DNA of 64,000 nt from Pseudomonas fluorescens (GCF_001307275.1 NZ_CP012831.1:4084501-4148500), one strand, 5' to 3'; counted from the first letter of the stretch, positions 19,526 to 28,754 are shown. The notes: generated by a model not told the origin, from the sequence alone. Translations and numbers: made by a program.

Positions 19526-21423
19526 AGCGGCTCGGCAGGTGAAAGGCTGACCAACGGTAGATTGAGGACAAACGTAGTGCCACGCTCGAGCGGGTACTCG
19601 ACGCCCAGGTGTCCACCCGCGGCGGCGGCCAGGCTCGCCGAGAGCGTCAGGCCCAGGCCCAGGCCCTGTTCGCCAGGTTTGGTGGTGAAGAACGGTTCGA
19701 ACAAATGCTTGCGGGCTTCAGGATCGATGCCGTGACCATTGTCCCGCACCCGAAGGCGATATTTGCCATCGGCGGCCTGGCCGTCGAGCCACAGTTTCGG
19801 CTCGGGTTGCGTTTGCATGGCGTCCAGGGCGTTGCCGATCAGGTTCACGAGGATCTGTTCGAGGCGGGTCTGGTCGATTTGCAATTGGACGTCATCGAAA
19901 CCGCTGTGGATCTGGATGTCCAGGTTTTCCAGGCGCCCGCCCAGCAATTGCAATGCGGCCTCGACGGCCTTGCCCAGGCTCGCCCGGCCCTGGTCGTCGC
20001 CGCGCCGGGCGAAGGCGCGCAGGCTGGCGGTGATCCGGCCCATGCGGTCGATCAATTCGTTGATGGTCTTGAGGTTGGTGCTGGCGATGTCCAGCTGGCC
20101 GCGCTCCAGGAAGCGCACGGTATTGCCGGACAAGGTGCGCAGCGCCGCCAGCGGCTGGTTGAGCTCATGGGCGATGCTGGTGGACATCTGGCCGATGGCC
20201 GCCAGTTTACCGGCCTGGACCAGTTCGTCCTGGGCCCGGCGCAAGGTCTCTTCGGCCTGGCGCCGCTCGCGGATCTGGCCCTTGAGTCGTTCGTTGCTGG
20301 CGCGCAGGTCGGTGGTGCGTTCGGTAATCCGACGCTCGAGCTGGTTGTTGGCTTCCTGCAAGGCTTCCCGGGCCGCAAGGCGGGTGGCGATGACCTTGCG
20401 TCGTTCGTTCCAGGCGATCAGCAGGAACGCCACCAGGGCGAAGGCCACGGCCACCAGGATGCCTTGGTTGATCGCCTGGCGACGCAGGTCTTCAAGAGGC
20501 GTCAGCAGGGTGAAATTCCACGGGGTATCGCTCAAGGGGCGGGTCTGCGACAGGTAGCTGATGGCGCGTTCGTCGGACACCAGTTCGGTGTTGGCCGGGA
20601 AGGTCAGCTTCTCCATGCCTTCGGCCAGGCGTTCCCGGGCCAGGGGCACCAGTTCGTTGAGCGGGAACCAATAATATTGCAGGCTGCGGGCCAGGCGCTC
20701 CTTGGTCTCGTCGCTCAGGGGGCGCACCGACTTGAGCCGTCGCGCCGGGTCGCTGGACAGGATGATGATGCCGTTCTCATCACTGACGAACGCCTCCAGC
20801 CGCGCTCGCTGCCAGCGCTCTTCCATGGCTTCGAGGCGCACCTTGACCACGGCCACGCCAATGATCTTGCCCTGTTGCTCCAGGCCATGGGCCAGGTAGT
20901 AGCCGGGTTCGCCATTGGTGCTGCCGATGCCGTAGAACCGTCCCGGCTGGCCGCGTACGGCGTTCTGGAAATAGGCGCGGAAGGACAGGTCTTCGCCCAG
21001 GTAACTGTCGACATCGCGCCAGTTGCTGGTGGCCATCACCCGACCGGTGGTGTCCATCACGTAGATGGCCCGGCTGCGGCTGCGGCGGTTCAGGCCTTCG
21101 AGGTATTCGTTGACGGTCTTGCGATGCTCGGGCGTGGGGTCGTCGAGCAGTTGCGAGACACTCGATTCAAGCTCCAGCAGGCTGGGCAGGTAGGTGTACT
21201 TGCTGATCTCGCTCTCGACCGCACGGGCGTGCAGCTCCAGCTGACGCTCGCCATTCTCGGCGAGGCCACGTACGCCATAGTGCTCGCTGATCCAGAAGCC
21301 GAGGTAACCCAGGCCGATCATCAGTGCAATGACCAGCGGCGGCAGGAACAGATGGCGGATCAGGCGGGGTTTCACGGCGAGTGATGGCGGCGCGGCGCGA
21401 TAAAGGGTGGGGTCGCATTTCAT
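19522..21423 (-). CDS. aauS: Sensor histidine kinase AauS
   Basis: About 633 residues of DctB type. TM1 is near residues 27-46 and TM2 near 320-338, flanking a periplasmic double-PDC sensor (YVMDTTGRVMATSNW, GRFYGIGSTNGEPGYYLAHG). A cytoplasmic coiled coil follows. The H box is SIAHELNQPLAAL with phosphorylated His near 419, then the N box (LVNLIGNALDAM) and G boxes (DNGHGIDPEA, GLGLGLTLS). I chose the ATG at 21423; a GTG lies one codon upstream. It probably senses glutamate/aspartate and phosphorylates AauR. Confidence 0.91.
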
Positions 21424-21477
21424 CACAGAAGCCTTGGGTCAACCACAACACAAATCTACAAGCCAACTCCGATCTCT

Positions 21478-21566
21478 TGTGGGAGCGAGCTTGCTCGCGA
21501 AAGCGGTGTGTCAGCCACATTGATGTTGAATGTGCTGCCCTATTCGCGAGCAAGCTCGCTCCCACA
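21478..21566. repeat. REPIN between aatP and aauS
   Basis: An 89-bp paired REP (TGTGGGAGCGAGCTTGCTCG ... CGAGCAAGCTCGCTCCCACA). The spacer contains GATGTTGAATGTGCTG, also found in the REPIN at 25118-25206. It separates the transport genes from the two-component genes and could lower read-through from aatP. Confidence 0.92.
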
Positions 21567-21582
21567 GTGGGGAGCGGTGTTT

Positions 21583-22317
21583 TTAGTGCTGCAGGATTTT
21601 CTCAAGGAAATGCTGCGCGCGTTCGGAGCGGGCACTGATGTCGCCGAAGAACTCTTCTTTCTTGCAGTCCTCGATGATCTGGCCCTGGTCCATGAAGATC
21701 ACCCGGTTCGCCACTTTGCGGGCGAAGCCCATTTCGTGGGTCACGCACATCATGGTCATGCCTTCGTGGGCCAGTTGCACCATCACGTCGAGCACTTCGT
21801 TGACCATTTCCGGGTCAAGGGCCGAGGTCGGTTCGTCGAACAGCATCACCACCGGGTCCATCGCCAGGGCACGGGCAATCGCCACGCGTTGCTGCTGGCC
21901 GCCGGAGAGCTGGCCCGGGTGCTTGTGGGCGTGGGCCGAGAGACCGACCCGCTCAAGCAGTTGCAGGCCTTTCTTGGTGGCTTCTTCCTTGCTGCGGCCC
22001 AGCACCTTGATCTGCGCGATGGTCAGGTTTTCGGTGATGGTCAGGTGCGGGAACAGTTCGAAATGCTGGAACACCATGCCCACCCGCGAACGCAGTTTCG
22101 GCAGGTTGGTCTTCGGGTCGGCGATGGAGGTGCCATCGACCACGATGTCGCCTTTCTGGAATGGCTCCAAAGCGTTCACGCATTTGATCAGCGTGGATTT
22201 GCCCGAACCCGATGGTCCGCACACCACCACAACTTCACCCTTGCTGACCTCGGTGCTGCAATTGGTCAGTACCTGGAAGTCCCCATACCACTTGTTGATG
22301 TTCTTGATAGAGATCAT
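21583..22317 (-). CDS. aatP: Glutamate/aspartate ABC transporter ATP-binding subunit
   Basis: A 244-residue ATPase of the polar amino-acid (GltL/GlnQ) class. Walker A is GPSGSGKST, the signature LSGGQQQRVAIARAL, Walker B VMLFDEPTSALD, and the switch His is in VTHEMGFA. It energises uptake through AatQ and AatM. Its start overlaps the aatM stop by 4 bases. It is named gltL in some annotations. Confidence 0.95.
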   Translation of the reverse strand: MISIKNINKWYGDFQVLTNCSTEVSKGEVVVVCGPSGSGKSTLIKCVNALEPFQKGDIVVDGTSIADPKTNLPKLRSRVGMVFQHFELFPHLTITENLTIAQIKVLGRSKEEATKKGLQLLERVGLSAHAHKHPGQLSGGQQQRVAIARALAMDPVVMLFDEPTSALDPEMVNEVLDVMVQLAHEGMTMMCVTHEMGFARKVANRVIFMDQGQIIEDCKKEEFFGDISARSERAQHFLEKILQH

Positions 22318-22988
22318 ACGGCGAACCTTTTTTGCAGACGCTTGACCAGCAGCGAGGCGGCAAAGCTGATTGTGAAGTACACGAGACCTGCGACGATCAG
22401 GAACTCATTGGAGCGGCCGATGATGTCGCCATTGGCCCGCGAAGCATTGAGGAAGTCCACCAGGCCGACCGTGTAGACCAGCGAGGTGTCCTGAAACAGG
22501 ATGATGCTCTGTTGCAGCAGCAGCGGGGTCATCTTGCGAAACGCCTGGGGCAGGATGATCAGGCGCATGGTCTGGCCATAGTTCATGCCCAGTGCCTGTG
22601 CCGCGCCCATCTGGCCCTTGGGGATCGACTGCACGCCGGCCCGCACGATTTCGCAGAAGTACGCCGCCTCGAACATCATGAACGCCACGACGCAAGAACC
22701 GAATGCACCGATCGGCGTGTCTTCGCCGGTGATCCAGCGCAGCACGAACGGCACGGCCAGGTAGAACCAGGTGATGACCAGCAGCAGCGGAATCGAGCGG
22801 AAATAGTTGACGTAGGCGCCGGCGATGTTGGAGATCAGCTTGTTGTGGGACAGGCGCATCAGCGCCAGGATCGTCCCCAGGATGATCCCGCCGACCACGC
22901 CCATGGCCATCAGCTTGAGGGTCATGACCATGCCGTTCCACAAGCCGGGAATGGCCGGTATGACGCCAGTGAAATCGAATTCCATCAT
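22314..22988 (-). CDS. aatM: Glutamate/aspartate ABC transporter permease AatM
   Basis: A 224-residue HisM/GltK-type permease with about five transmembrane helices. The cytoplasmic coupling loop is AAQALGMNYGQTMRLIILPQAFRKMTP (EAA-like loop, GMNYGQ...ILPQAF core). It pairs with AatQ. It overlaps both neighbours by 4 bases, typical of a translationally coupled operon. Confidence 0.95.
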   Translation of the reverse strand: MMEFDFTGVIPAIPGLWNGMVMTLKLMAMGVVGGIILGTILALMRLSHNKLISNIAGAYVNYFRSIPLLLVITWFYLAVPFVLRWITGEDTPIGAFGSCVVAFMMFEAAYFCEIVRAGVQSIPKGQMGAAQALGMNYGQTMRLIILPQAFRKMTPLLLQQSIILFQDTSLVYTVGLVDFLNASRANGDIIGRSNEFLIVAGLVYFTISFAASLLVKRLQKRFAV

Positions 22989-23731
22989 TTACCCCCCACG
23001 GAGATCAGGCCGGGCACCGCGACTTTCTTCTCGACCATGCGCATGAGCAGCATCAGGCTCATGTTCAGGGTGAAGTAGATCAGCGTCGCCAGGGTGAAGG
23101 CTTCGAACAGGTTGGCGGAGAACTCGGCGGTCTGCTTGGTCTGCGCGAGCAGCTCCATCAGCCCGATCAGCGAGGCCACGGAGGAGTTCTTGAAGACGTT
23201 GAGGAATTCCGAGGTAAGCGGCGGAATGATGATCCGATAGGCCTGGGGCAGCAGCACGTTCCAGTAGATCTGCGGCAGCTTGAAACCCATGGCTCGGGCG
23301 GCGGATTCCTGGCCGCGCGGCAGCGCCTGGATACCGGTGCGCACTTGTTCGCAGACCCGGGCGGCGGTGAACAGGCCCAGGCACACGACGACGCTCAGGT
23401 AGGCCGAGGTGGTCGGGTTCAGGTCCTGCTTGTACCACTCCTGCATATCGGCGGGCAGCAGGTCCGGCACCAGGAAGTACCAGATGAACAGCTGAACCAG
23501 CAGCGGCACATTACGGAAGAGTTCCACGTAGCAGGTGGCGATCCCCGACACCAGCCGGTTCGGCACGGTGCGCATCACGCCGAGCAACGAGCCCAGCAGC
23601 AGGGCGATGATCCAGGCCACGACGGCGATGGCGATGGTCCAGCCCAGGCCGGCCAGGTACCAGTCGAGATAAATCTCGCTGCCCACGCCGGTGGACTTGA
23701 AGAACACGCCCCAGTCCCAGTTGTAATTCAT
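22985..23731 (-). CDS. aatQ: Glutamate/aspartate ABC transporter permease AatQ
   Basis: A 248-residue GltJ-type permease with the coupling loop SAARAMGFKLPQIYWNVLLPQA and five or more hydrophobic helices. The N-terminal MNYNWDWGVFFKSTGVG is usual for the family. GGGGAGACCC precedes the ATG. It begins about 190 bases after aatJ; the gap contains the hairpin at 23877-23903. Confidence 0.95.
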   Translation of the reverse strand: MNYNWDWGVFFKSTGVGSEIYLDWYLAGLGWTIAIAVVAWIIALLLGSLLGVMRTVPNRLVSGIATCYVELFRNVPLLVQLFIWYFLVPDLLPADMQEWYKQDLNPTTSAYLSVVVCLGLFTAARVCEQVRTGIQALPRGQESAARAMGFKLPQIYWNVLLPQAYRIIIPPLTSEFLNVFKNSSVASLIGLMELLAQTKQTAEFSANLFEAFTLATLIYFTLNMSLMLLMRMVEKKVAVPGLISVGGK

Positions 23732-23876
23732 TAGGGTCTCCCCTCAGATCGTTCGAGATACAAATGCCCGCCTGGGGAAGCTCCGTTCCCGCCCGGCTTG
23801 GAGGCCAGGCACACGCGATCGGCTCGACAGCCACCGGTTCGAGTGTTTTCCAAATTTGCCAGCAGGGAGTGACCAT

Positions 23877-23903
23877 CCCCTGAAAGGGCCAGGCCCCTTC
23901 AGG
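23877..23903 (-). terminator. Intercistronic hairpin downstream of aatJ
   Basis: CCTGAAAGGGCC and GGCCCCTTCAGG form a GC-rich stem about 20 bases past the aatJ stop, without a strong T run. Such hairpins after binding-protein genes commonly cause partial termination or stabilise the upstream message, giving more binding protein than permease. That role is inferred. Confidence 0.6.
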
Positions 23904-23922
23904 AGATAAGGTTAGTCAGAAA

Positions 23923-24837
23923 TCAGGATTTCTTGTCGTCAGCCGCTTTATCGGTTGGCTTGGCGATCAATGCCTTGAGTTCGTCGCTCATCGGGAAGTT
24001 CAGGTTCAGGCCTTTTGGCGGGATAGGTTGCATGAACCATTTTTCGTAGATCTTGTTGATCTCGCCCGAAGCGTAGGTGGCCTTGATGGCGTCATCCACA
24101 GCCTTTTTGAACGGCTCGTCGCCCTTGCGCATCATGCAGCCGTAGATTTCGTAGGACTGTGGTGTACCGGTCACGGCCCAGTCGTCGGCTTTCTTGGCCT
24201 TGGCGGCTTCGCCGGCCAGCAGGGCGTCGTCCATCATGAAGGCAACGGCACGGCCGCCTTCGAGCATCTGGAAGGACTCGCCATGGTCCTTGGCGGAGAT
24301 GACGTTCATGCCCATTTGCTTGTCGGCGTTCATGGACTTGAGGAGGCGCTCGGACGTGGTGCCGGCGGTGGTCACGACGTTCTTGCCCTTGAGGTCGTCG
24401 AAATCCTTGTACTTGGAATCTTTCTTGGTCAGCAGCCGAGTGCCGATCTCGAAGATGCCAACGGAGAAGTCAACCTGCTGCTGACGCTCGACGTTGTTGG
24501 TGGTGGAGCCGCATTCCAGGTCCACGGTGCCGTTCTGCACCAGCGGGATACGGGTTTGCGAGGTGACCAGGTTGTACTTGACCTGCAGGTTGGGCAGGTC
24601 CAGGTCTTTCTTGATCGCTTCGACGACTTTCAGCTGGATGTCGTGGGAGTAGCCGACCGGCTTGCCGGAAGCGTCCGCGATGTAGGAGAACGGAATGGAA
24701 GCGTCGCGATGCCCAAGCGTAATGACGCCGGACTCTTTGATCTTTTTCAGTGTGCCGGTCAGTTCGGCTGCGAAAACCGGAGTGCTGATCAGAGCGGCAG
24801 CAATGGCTGCGCCCAGGAGATGGGGAACGATACGCAT
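23923..24837 (-). CDS. aatJ: Glutamate/aspartate-binding periplasmic protein AatJ
   Basis: A 304-residue solute-binding protein. The start at 24837 gives a signal peptide MRIVPHLLGAAIAAALIS...VFA cleaved before AELTG. The mature part has the family-3 amino-acid-binding features: ITLGHRDASIPFSYI, VDLECGSTTNNVERQQQVDFS and the hinge region MMRKGDEPFKKAVDDAI. An upstream frame to 24936 would bury the signal peptide. It is the first gene of aatJQMP, behind a sigma-54 promoter and two AauR-type boxes. Confidence 0.95.
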   Translation of the reverse strand: MRIVPHLLGAAIAAALISTPVFAAELTGTLKKIKESGVITLGHRDASIPFSYIADASGKPVGYSHDIQLKVVEAIKKDLDLPNLQVKYNLVTSQTRIPLVQNGTVDLECGSTTNNVERQQQVDFSVGIFEIGTRLLTKKDSKYKDFDDLKGKNVVTTAGTTSERLLKSMNADKQMGMNVISAKDHGESFQMLEGGRAVAFMMDDALLAGEAAKAKKADDWAVTGTPQSYEIYGCMMRKGDEPFKKAVDDAIKATYASGEINKIYEKWFMQPIPPKGLNLNFPMSDELKALIAKPTDKAADDKKS

Positions 24838-24954
24838 CGATGTTTCCTCGACATTGTTTTTTTTATTTCGGCCGGTTCGTCGGCCCTGAGTACTTCGAGA
24901 TACCTGGCAGCTCCTGGTGTGTTGGCGTACAGGCATTCGTCTCCAGAAGTGTAG

Positions 24955-24970
24955 AGCATGACTCGTGCCA
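24955..24970 (-). promoter_or_regulatory. Sigma-54 promoter of aatJQMP
   Basis: On the minus strand it reads TGGCACGAGTCATGCT, an almost perfect TGGCAC-N5-TTGCW match with GG and GC 10 bases apart. It is about 118 bases upstream of the aatJ start and about 80-110 bases downstream of the AauR-type boxes, a normal enhancer arrangement. Confidence 0.85.
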
Positions 24971-25047
24971 GGCCAGGGTGGTCTGTTTAACTTGTTGTTT
25001 TAAATGGTGATTAATGTTTTGTTTCAGGTTTTAGGCGGGCTGTTTTA

Positions 25048-25061
25048 TCCGGTTAGCCGAA
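25048..25061. promoter_or_regulatory. AauR-type upstream activating site, imperfect
   Basis: TCCGG-TTAG-CCGAA differs at one position from TTCGG-N4-CCGAA. It is 31 bp from the perfect site at 25079-25092, about three helical turns, so both could be bound on the same DNA face. Confidence 0.65.
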
Positions 25062-25078
25062 CTGACTGGCGGGTCGTG

Positions 25079-25092
25079 TTCGGAAAACCGAA
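25079..25092. promoter_or_regulatory. AauR upstream activating site, perfect match
   Basis: TTCGG-AAAA-CCGAA is an exact match to the TTCGG-N4-CCGAA inverted repeat reported for AauR in P. putida. It lies about 110 bases upstream of the aatJ sigma-54 promoter. Confidence 0.82.
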
Positions 25093-25117
25093 TGGCTTGG
25101 GCCTGCCCCCGATTCAT

Positions 25118-25206
25118 TGTGGGAGCGAGCTTGCTCGCGATAGCGGTGTGTCAGTCCAATGGATGTTGAATGTGCTGGCCTCATCGCGAGCAAGCTCGCT
25201 CCCACA
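25118..25206. repeat. REPIN between the aatJ control region and glpD
   Basis: An 89-bp paired REP with standard arms, just beyond the AauR sites and before the glpD terminator. The spacer shares GATGTTGAATGTGCTGGC with other copies in the window. Confidence 0.92.
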
Positions 25207-25230
25207 GGGGCATCGGTGGACGCCAGATAG

Positions 25231-25266
25231 CAAAAAGCCCCTGAATCGCTGGATTCAGGGGCTTTG
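25231..25266 (-). terminator. Rho-independent terminator of glpD
   Basis: AAAAAGCCCCTGAATC and GATTCAGGGGCTTT form a strong stem with a short GCTG loop. Read on the minus strand it ends in a T run. It lies about 20 bases downstream of the glpD stop. Confidence 0.85.
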
Positions 25267-25284
25267 GGGGTTGCGGGATATCGG

Positions 25285-26823
25285 TCAGGCCGCTTCGATC
25301 TTGCGACGGTTGTGCTCGACCTTATCCAGGTATTGCTGCAGCTTCTCCTGCTCGGCCGGGGTGGTGAACAAGCCCAGCTTGCTGCGGCGCCACAGGATGT
25401 CCTGGGCATCGATGGCCCACTCGTCGCTGCACAGATAATCGACTTCGCGGGTGTAGAGGCCGGCGCCGAGGTGTTCGCCCAGGTCGCCCAGGTCATGCAC
25501 GCCTTCGAGCATGCGCCAGGTACGGCTGCCATAAGTGGTGGCCCAGCGGCGGGCGATGTCGGTCGGCAGCCAGTCGAACTTGTCCCGCAACGCCGAGCAC
25601 AGCGCTTGCGGGGTGGTCATGTTTTCACCGCCGGGGAGGGCCTCTACGGCGGTCCAGCTTCCGCGCATCTGCGTGAAGTAGGGCGCCAGTTGCGCCATGG
25701 CCGATTCGGCCAATTTGCGATAAGTGGTCAGCTTGCCGCCGAACACCGACAGCAAGGGCGCTTCTTCGCCGCCACCGGAAAGCGCCAGGGTGTAGTCCCG
25801 GGTGACGGCCGACGGGTTGTCGGACTCGTCGTTGCACAGCGGACGTACGCCGGAATAGCTGTGCAGGATATCGTCGCGGCTGATCTGCTTCTTGAAGTGG
25901 GCGTTGACCACCTTCAGCAGGTAATCGGTTTCGCCTTCGGTGATCGCTACCTTGGCCGGGTCACCGGTGTATTCGCGATCAGTTGTGCCGATCAAGGTGA
26001 ACTGGTTCAGATACGGAATAGTGAACACGATGCGCTGATCTTCGTTTTGCAGAATGTGCGCATGCTCGCCTTCGTAGAGTTTCGGCACGATCAGGTGGCT
26101 GCCCTGGATCAGGCGGATGCCATAGGGCGACTCCAGCTTCAAGTCATCGCGAATGAACTTGGCGACCCATGGGCCGGCGGCATTGACCAGCGCCTTGGCG
26201 CGAATCGAAAACAGGCTGCCGTCGGCACGTTCCAGGTGCAAGTGCCACAGGCCTTTGCTGCGGCGGGCGTTCACACAGCGGGTGCGGGTGTGGACATGTG
26301 CGCCTTTTTCCCGGGCGGCCATGGCGTTGAGCACCACCAGTCGCGCATCGTCGACCCAGCAGTCGGAATATTCGAAACCTTTGGTGATTTCGCTTTTCAA
26401 TGGGTTGTCGGCACCGAATTTCAGGCTTTTGGAGCCTGCGAGCTGTTCACGTTTGCCCAGGTGATCGTAGAGGAACAGGCCGGCGCGAATCATCCAGGCC
26501 GGACGCAGGTGCGGGCGGTGGGGCAGCACGAAGCGCATTTGCTTGACGATGTGCGGGGCCTTGGTCAGCAGCACTTCGCGTTCGGCCAGTGCTTCGCGCA
26601 CCAGGCGGAATTCATAATGTTCGAGGTAGCGCAGGCCACCGTGGATCAGCTTGCTGCTGGCCGACGAGGTATGGCTGGCCAGGTCGTCCTTTTCACAAAG
26701 GAACACCGAAAGACCGCGACCGGCAGCGTCCGCGGCAATCCCCACGCCATTGATACCGCCGCCAATGACGGCGACGTCATAGATCTCGGCGAGAGGGGGC
26801 GTAGGCAAGGTAGAAGTGGGCAT
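25285..26823 (-). CDS. glpD: Glycerol-3-phosphate dehydrogenase GlpD
   Basis: A 512-residue FAD-dependent aerobic enzyme that oxidises sn-glycerol 3-phosphate to dihydroxyacetone phosphate at the membrane and passes electrons to quinone. The FAD loop is DVAVIGGGINGVGIAADAAGRG near residue 20, followed by SSASSKLIHGGLRYLE, the family signature. The start at 26823 was chosen because the frame upstream to 26907 runs through the AT-rich promoter. The C-terminal domain (DEWAIDAQDILWRRSKLGL) is typical. It is separated from glpR by an unrelated gene. Confidence 0.97.
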   Translation of the reverse strand: MPTSTLPTPPLAEIYDVAVIGGGINGVGIAADAAGRGLSVFLCEKDDLASHTSSASSKLIHGGLRYLEHYEFRLVREALAEREVLLTKAPHIVKQMRFVLPHRPHLRPAWMIRAGLFLYDHLGKREQLAGSKSLKFGADNPLKSEITKGFEYSDCWVDDARLVVLNAMAAREKGAHVHTRTRCVNARRSKGLWHLHLERADGSLFSIRAKALVNAAGPWVAKFIRDDLKLESPYGIRLIQGSHLIVPKLYEGEHAHILQNEDQRIVFTIPYLNQFTLIGTTDREYTGDPAKVAITEGETDYLLKVVNAHFKKQISRDDILHSYSGVRPLCNDESDNPSAVTRDYTLALSGGGEEAPLLSVFGGKLTTYRKLAESAMAQLAPYFTQMRGSWTAVEALPGGENMTTPQALCSALRDKFDWLPTDIARRWATTYGSRTWRMLEGVHDLGDLGEHLGAGLYTREVDYLCSDEWAIDAQDILWRRSKLGLFTTPAEQEKLQQYLDKVEHNRRKIEAA

Positions 26824-26857
26824 CGGCTGGCCTCGGGTTCTTTTCGTAATATTTGAA

Positions 26858-26880
26858 TTCGAACATAAATGTTCATTTGC
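26858..26880. promoter_or_regulatory. Candidate GlpR operator upstream of glpD
   Basis: It contains the perfect palindrome GAACAT-AA-ATGTTC (26861-26874) and an overlapping TTCGAACAT/ATTTGCGAA arrangement, resembling GlpR half-sites (TTCG, GAACAT) known from E. coli. It is 35-57 bases upstream of the glpD start, so a bound repressor would block transcription. Assignment is by resemblance only. Confidence 0.5.
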
Positions 26881-26999
26881 GAAAATACTAGCCCATAAAG
26901 ACAGCAACAGCCAGTCGTCTTTGATTGAAAATACTGATCAAAGGAAAGTGAAAGGAAAATTTTCGAAGAAATTAGGGGTGGGGGCAGGCTTGGAAAATG

Positions 27000-27032
27000 G
27001 CGCCGGCGACACGGATAGCGCATCGCCGGCGC
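27000..27032 (-). terminator. GC-rich hairpin after the unrecognised gene in the glp locus
   Basis: GCGCCGGCGA and TCGCCGGCGC form a perfect 10-bp stem around a 13-base loop, about 10 bases past the stop of the gene at 27043. There is no following T run, so it may be weak or only an mRNA 3'-end stabiliser. Confidence 0.5.
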
Positions 27033-27042
27033 TTGCTTGGTG

Positions 27043-27777
27043 TCAACTGCGGCTGACTTGCAGGACGGCGGGAAGCGAATGTATGAGAACGTTTTCATCA
27101 TTACCCGTGTAGTAGGTAATGCGTACTTCTCCGCCATCCTCGGTCAGGTCCAGGATAGGGCGAACAATGACTACAGAGAGATCAGGGCCTACCCCAAAGC
27201 GCTCCATATAGATCACTCTGCCGTCGCGTCCATAGCTTGTCCATCGAGCGTCAATAACCACAGGTCGGGGGAAAAGAACTGTGAGCCCGGGGGCGGCTAT
27301 CTGGTCCGGGTCCAGCAGGCCATCAGCTGCCGCGGGCACAGTAGGAGGGAGGTTCGATGGGGTTGATGCCCAGGAGACTACAAAATACAGTCCGGTAATT
27401 GCCGACTCCTTCTTCGTACCACCAGAAGCCGGAAAAACCTCGTAGCTGACCTGAGGGCGCGCTAAATCACCTCCCGCAGGCGTGCCTGGGTCGGCCAGTA
27501 GAACGCTCTTGGGCACAATGAAATCCAGAAAGCGCTCCGTGTCTCTTACGGATAACTTCGTGTAGTAACTGCTCGCTTCAGTACTGCCTCGCCATAACAG
27601 CTGGACTGTGTCGTTTTTTGCCATTTCCGGATACACCGCCACGCGGACCACAACCCCTGAGTCGGGAGTCGCGGGCAAATCCAGCACCCCTGACTCTGGA
27701 GGGACGTCCATGACCATCGGACGATCGAGAAGATGGATGCCGGGAAGATAACGCAGGCTTTTTATCGGATCGTTCAT
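27043..27777 (-). CDS. Unrecognised protein, possibly one Ig-like module
   Basis: About 244 residues; I do not recognise a named family. No signal peptide or transmembrane helix is evident. Residues 40-140 show a beta-rich pattern (VVVRVAVYPEMAKNDTVQLLWRG... then ...VSYEVFPASGG) reminiscent of the Ig-like modules repeated in large Pseudomonas surface proteins; this is a weak inference. It lies between glpR and glpD, which are usually neighbours in Pseudomonas. GC is lower than the surrounding genes (29 of 60 bases in 27541-27600). The start MNDPIKSLRYLPG was chosen over a frame reaching 27795. Function unknown. Confidence 0.7.
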   Translation of the reverse strand: MNDPIKSLRYLPGIHLLDRPMVMDVPPESGVLDLPATPDSGVVVRVAVYPEMAKNDTVQLLWRGSTEASSYYTKLSVRDTERFLDFIVPKSVLLADPGTPAGGDLARPQVSYEVFPASGGTKKESAITGLYFVVSWASTPSNLPPTVPAAADGLLDPDQIAAPGLTVLFPRPVVIDARWTSYGRDGRVIYMERFGVGPDLSVVIVRPILDLTEDGGEVRITYYTGNDENVLIHSLPAVLQVSRS

Positions 27778-27998
27778 AGTAGTAGCTCCACACACTCAAG
27801 TTATGGCAGCTACTACGTGCCGTGGTCATTTGGTTAACGCCCGCTGGGCTGGTGCGCAGCGGATCCCCAAACGAACGCAGGATTGAGAGGGCACAAACCC
27901 GATGTCCGGGTCTGTCAGCAAATCTGGTATTCGACAGCTTGGCTACTTTCAAACTAGCAGAATTTTCAAGCCCGTAACGCTGGATGGATAGATGGCAG

Positions 27999-28754
27999 TC
28001 AGACCACCTCCAGCCGAATCTTGTGCTGGCTCAGCAACTGCGCCAGGGCCGGCACCGGTTGCTGGTCGGTCACCAGGCAATCGATCAGGCTGATGGGGCC
28101 CAGGCGGACCATGGCATTGCGTCCGAACTTGCTGGAGTCCGCCGCCAACAGCACTTGCCGGGCGTTGGCGATGATGGCTTGGGAAACCCGCACTTCCTGG
28201 TAGTCGAAGTCCAGCAGGCTGCCGTCTTCATCGATCCCGCTGATGCCCACCAGGGCGAAGTCGACCTTGAACTGGTTGATGAAGTCGACGCTGGCCTGGC
28301 CCACCACGCCGCCGTCACGCCGTACGTTGCCGCCGGCGATCAGGACTTCGAAGTCGTCCTTGGCGCTGAGGATCGAAGCCACGTGCAGGTTGTTGGTGAT
28401 GACCTTCAGATGGTTGTGATTGAGCAGGGCCCGGGCGATGGATTCGGTGGTGGTGCCGATGTTGATGAACAGCGAGGCATGATCGGGGATCTGGGCGGCG
28501 ATGGCTTCGGCGATGCGTTGTTTTTCGTCGCGCATCTGGTCGGCGCGCATGGCGTAGGCGGTGTTTTCCACGCTTGAATCGTAGGCGGCGCCGCCGTGGT
28601 AGCGGCGCAGCAGGTTCACTTCCGCCAGTTGGTTGATGTCGCGGCGGATGGTTTGCGGAGTGACAACGAATAACTGCGCCATTTCCTCGATGCTGACATA
28701 GCCGCGTTCGCGGACCAGTTCGAGGATTTGCTGCTGGCGGGGAGGCAGATTCAT
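27999..28754 (-). CDS. glpR: Glycerol-3-phosphate regulon repressor GlpR
   Basis: A 251-residue DeoR-family repressor. The N-terminal HTH is RQQQILELVRERGYVSIEEMAQLFVVTPQTIRRDINQL, followed by a sugar-phosphate-binding domain (INIGTTTESIARALLNH, LAADSSKFGRNAMVRLG). It would be released by glycerol 3-phosphate. It lies directly downstream of glpK (85-base gap). AGGAAGCCCC precedes the ATG. Probable operators are upstream of glpD and glpF. Confidence 0.94.
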   Translation of the reverse strand: MNLPPRQQQILELVRERGYVSIEEMAQLFVVTPQTIRRDINQLAEVNLLRRYHGGAAYDSSVENTAYAMRADQMRDEKQRIAEAIAAQIPDHASLFINIGTTTESIARALLNHNHLKVITNNLHVASILSAKDDFEVLIAGGNVRRDGGVVGQASVDFINQFKVDFALVGISGIDEDGSLLDFDYQEVRVSQAIIANARQVLLAADSSKFGRNAMVRLGPISLIDCLVTDQQPVPALAQLLSQHKIRLEVV

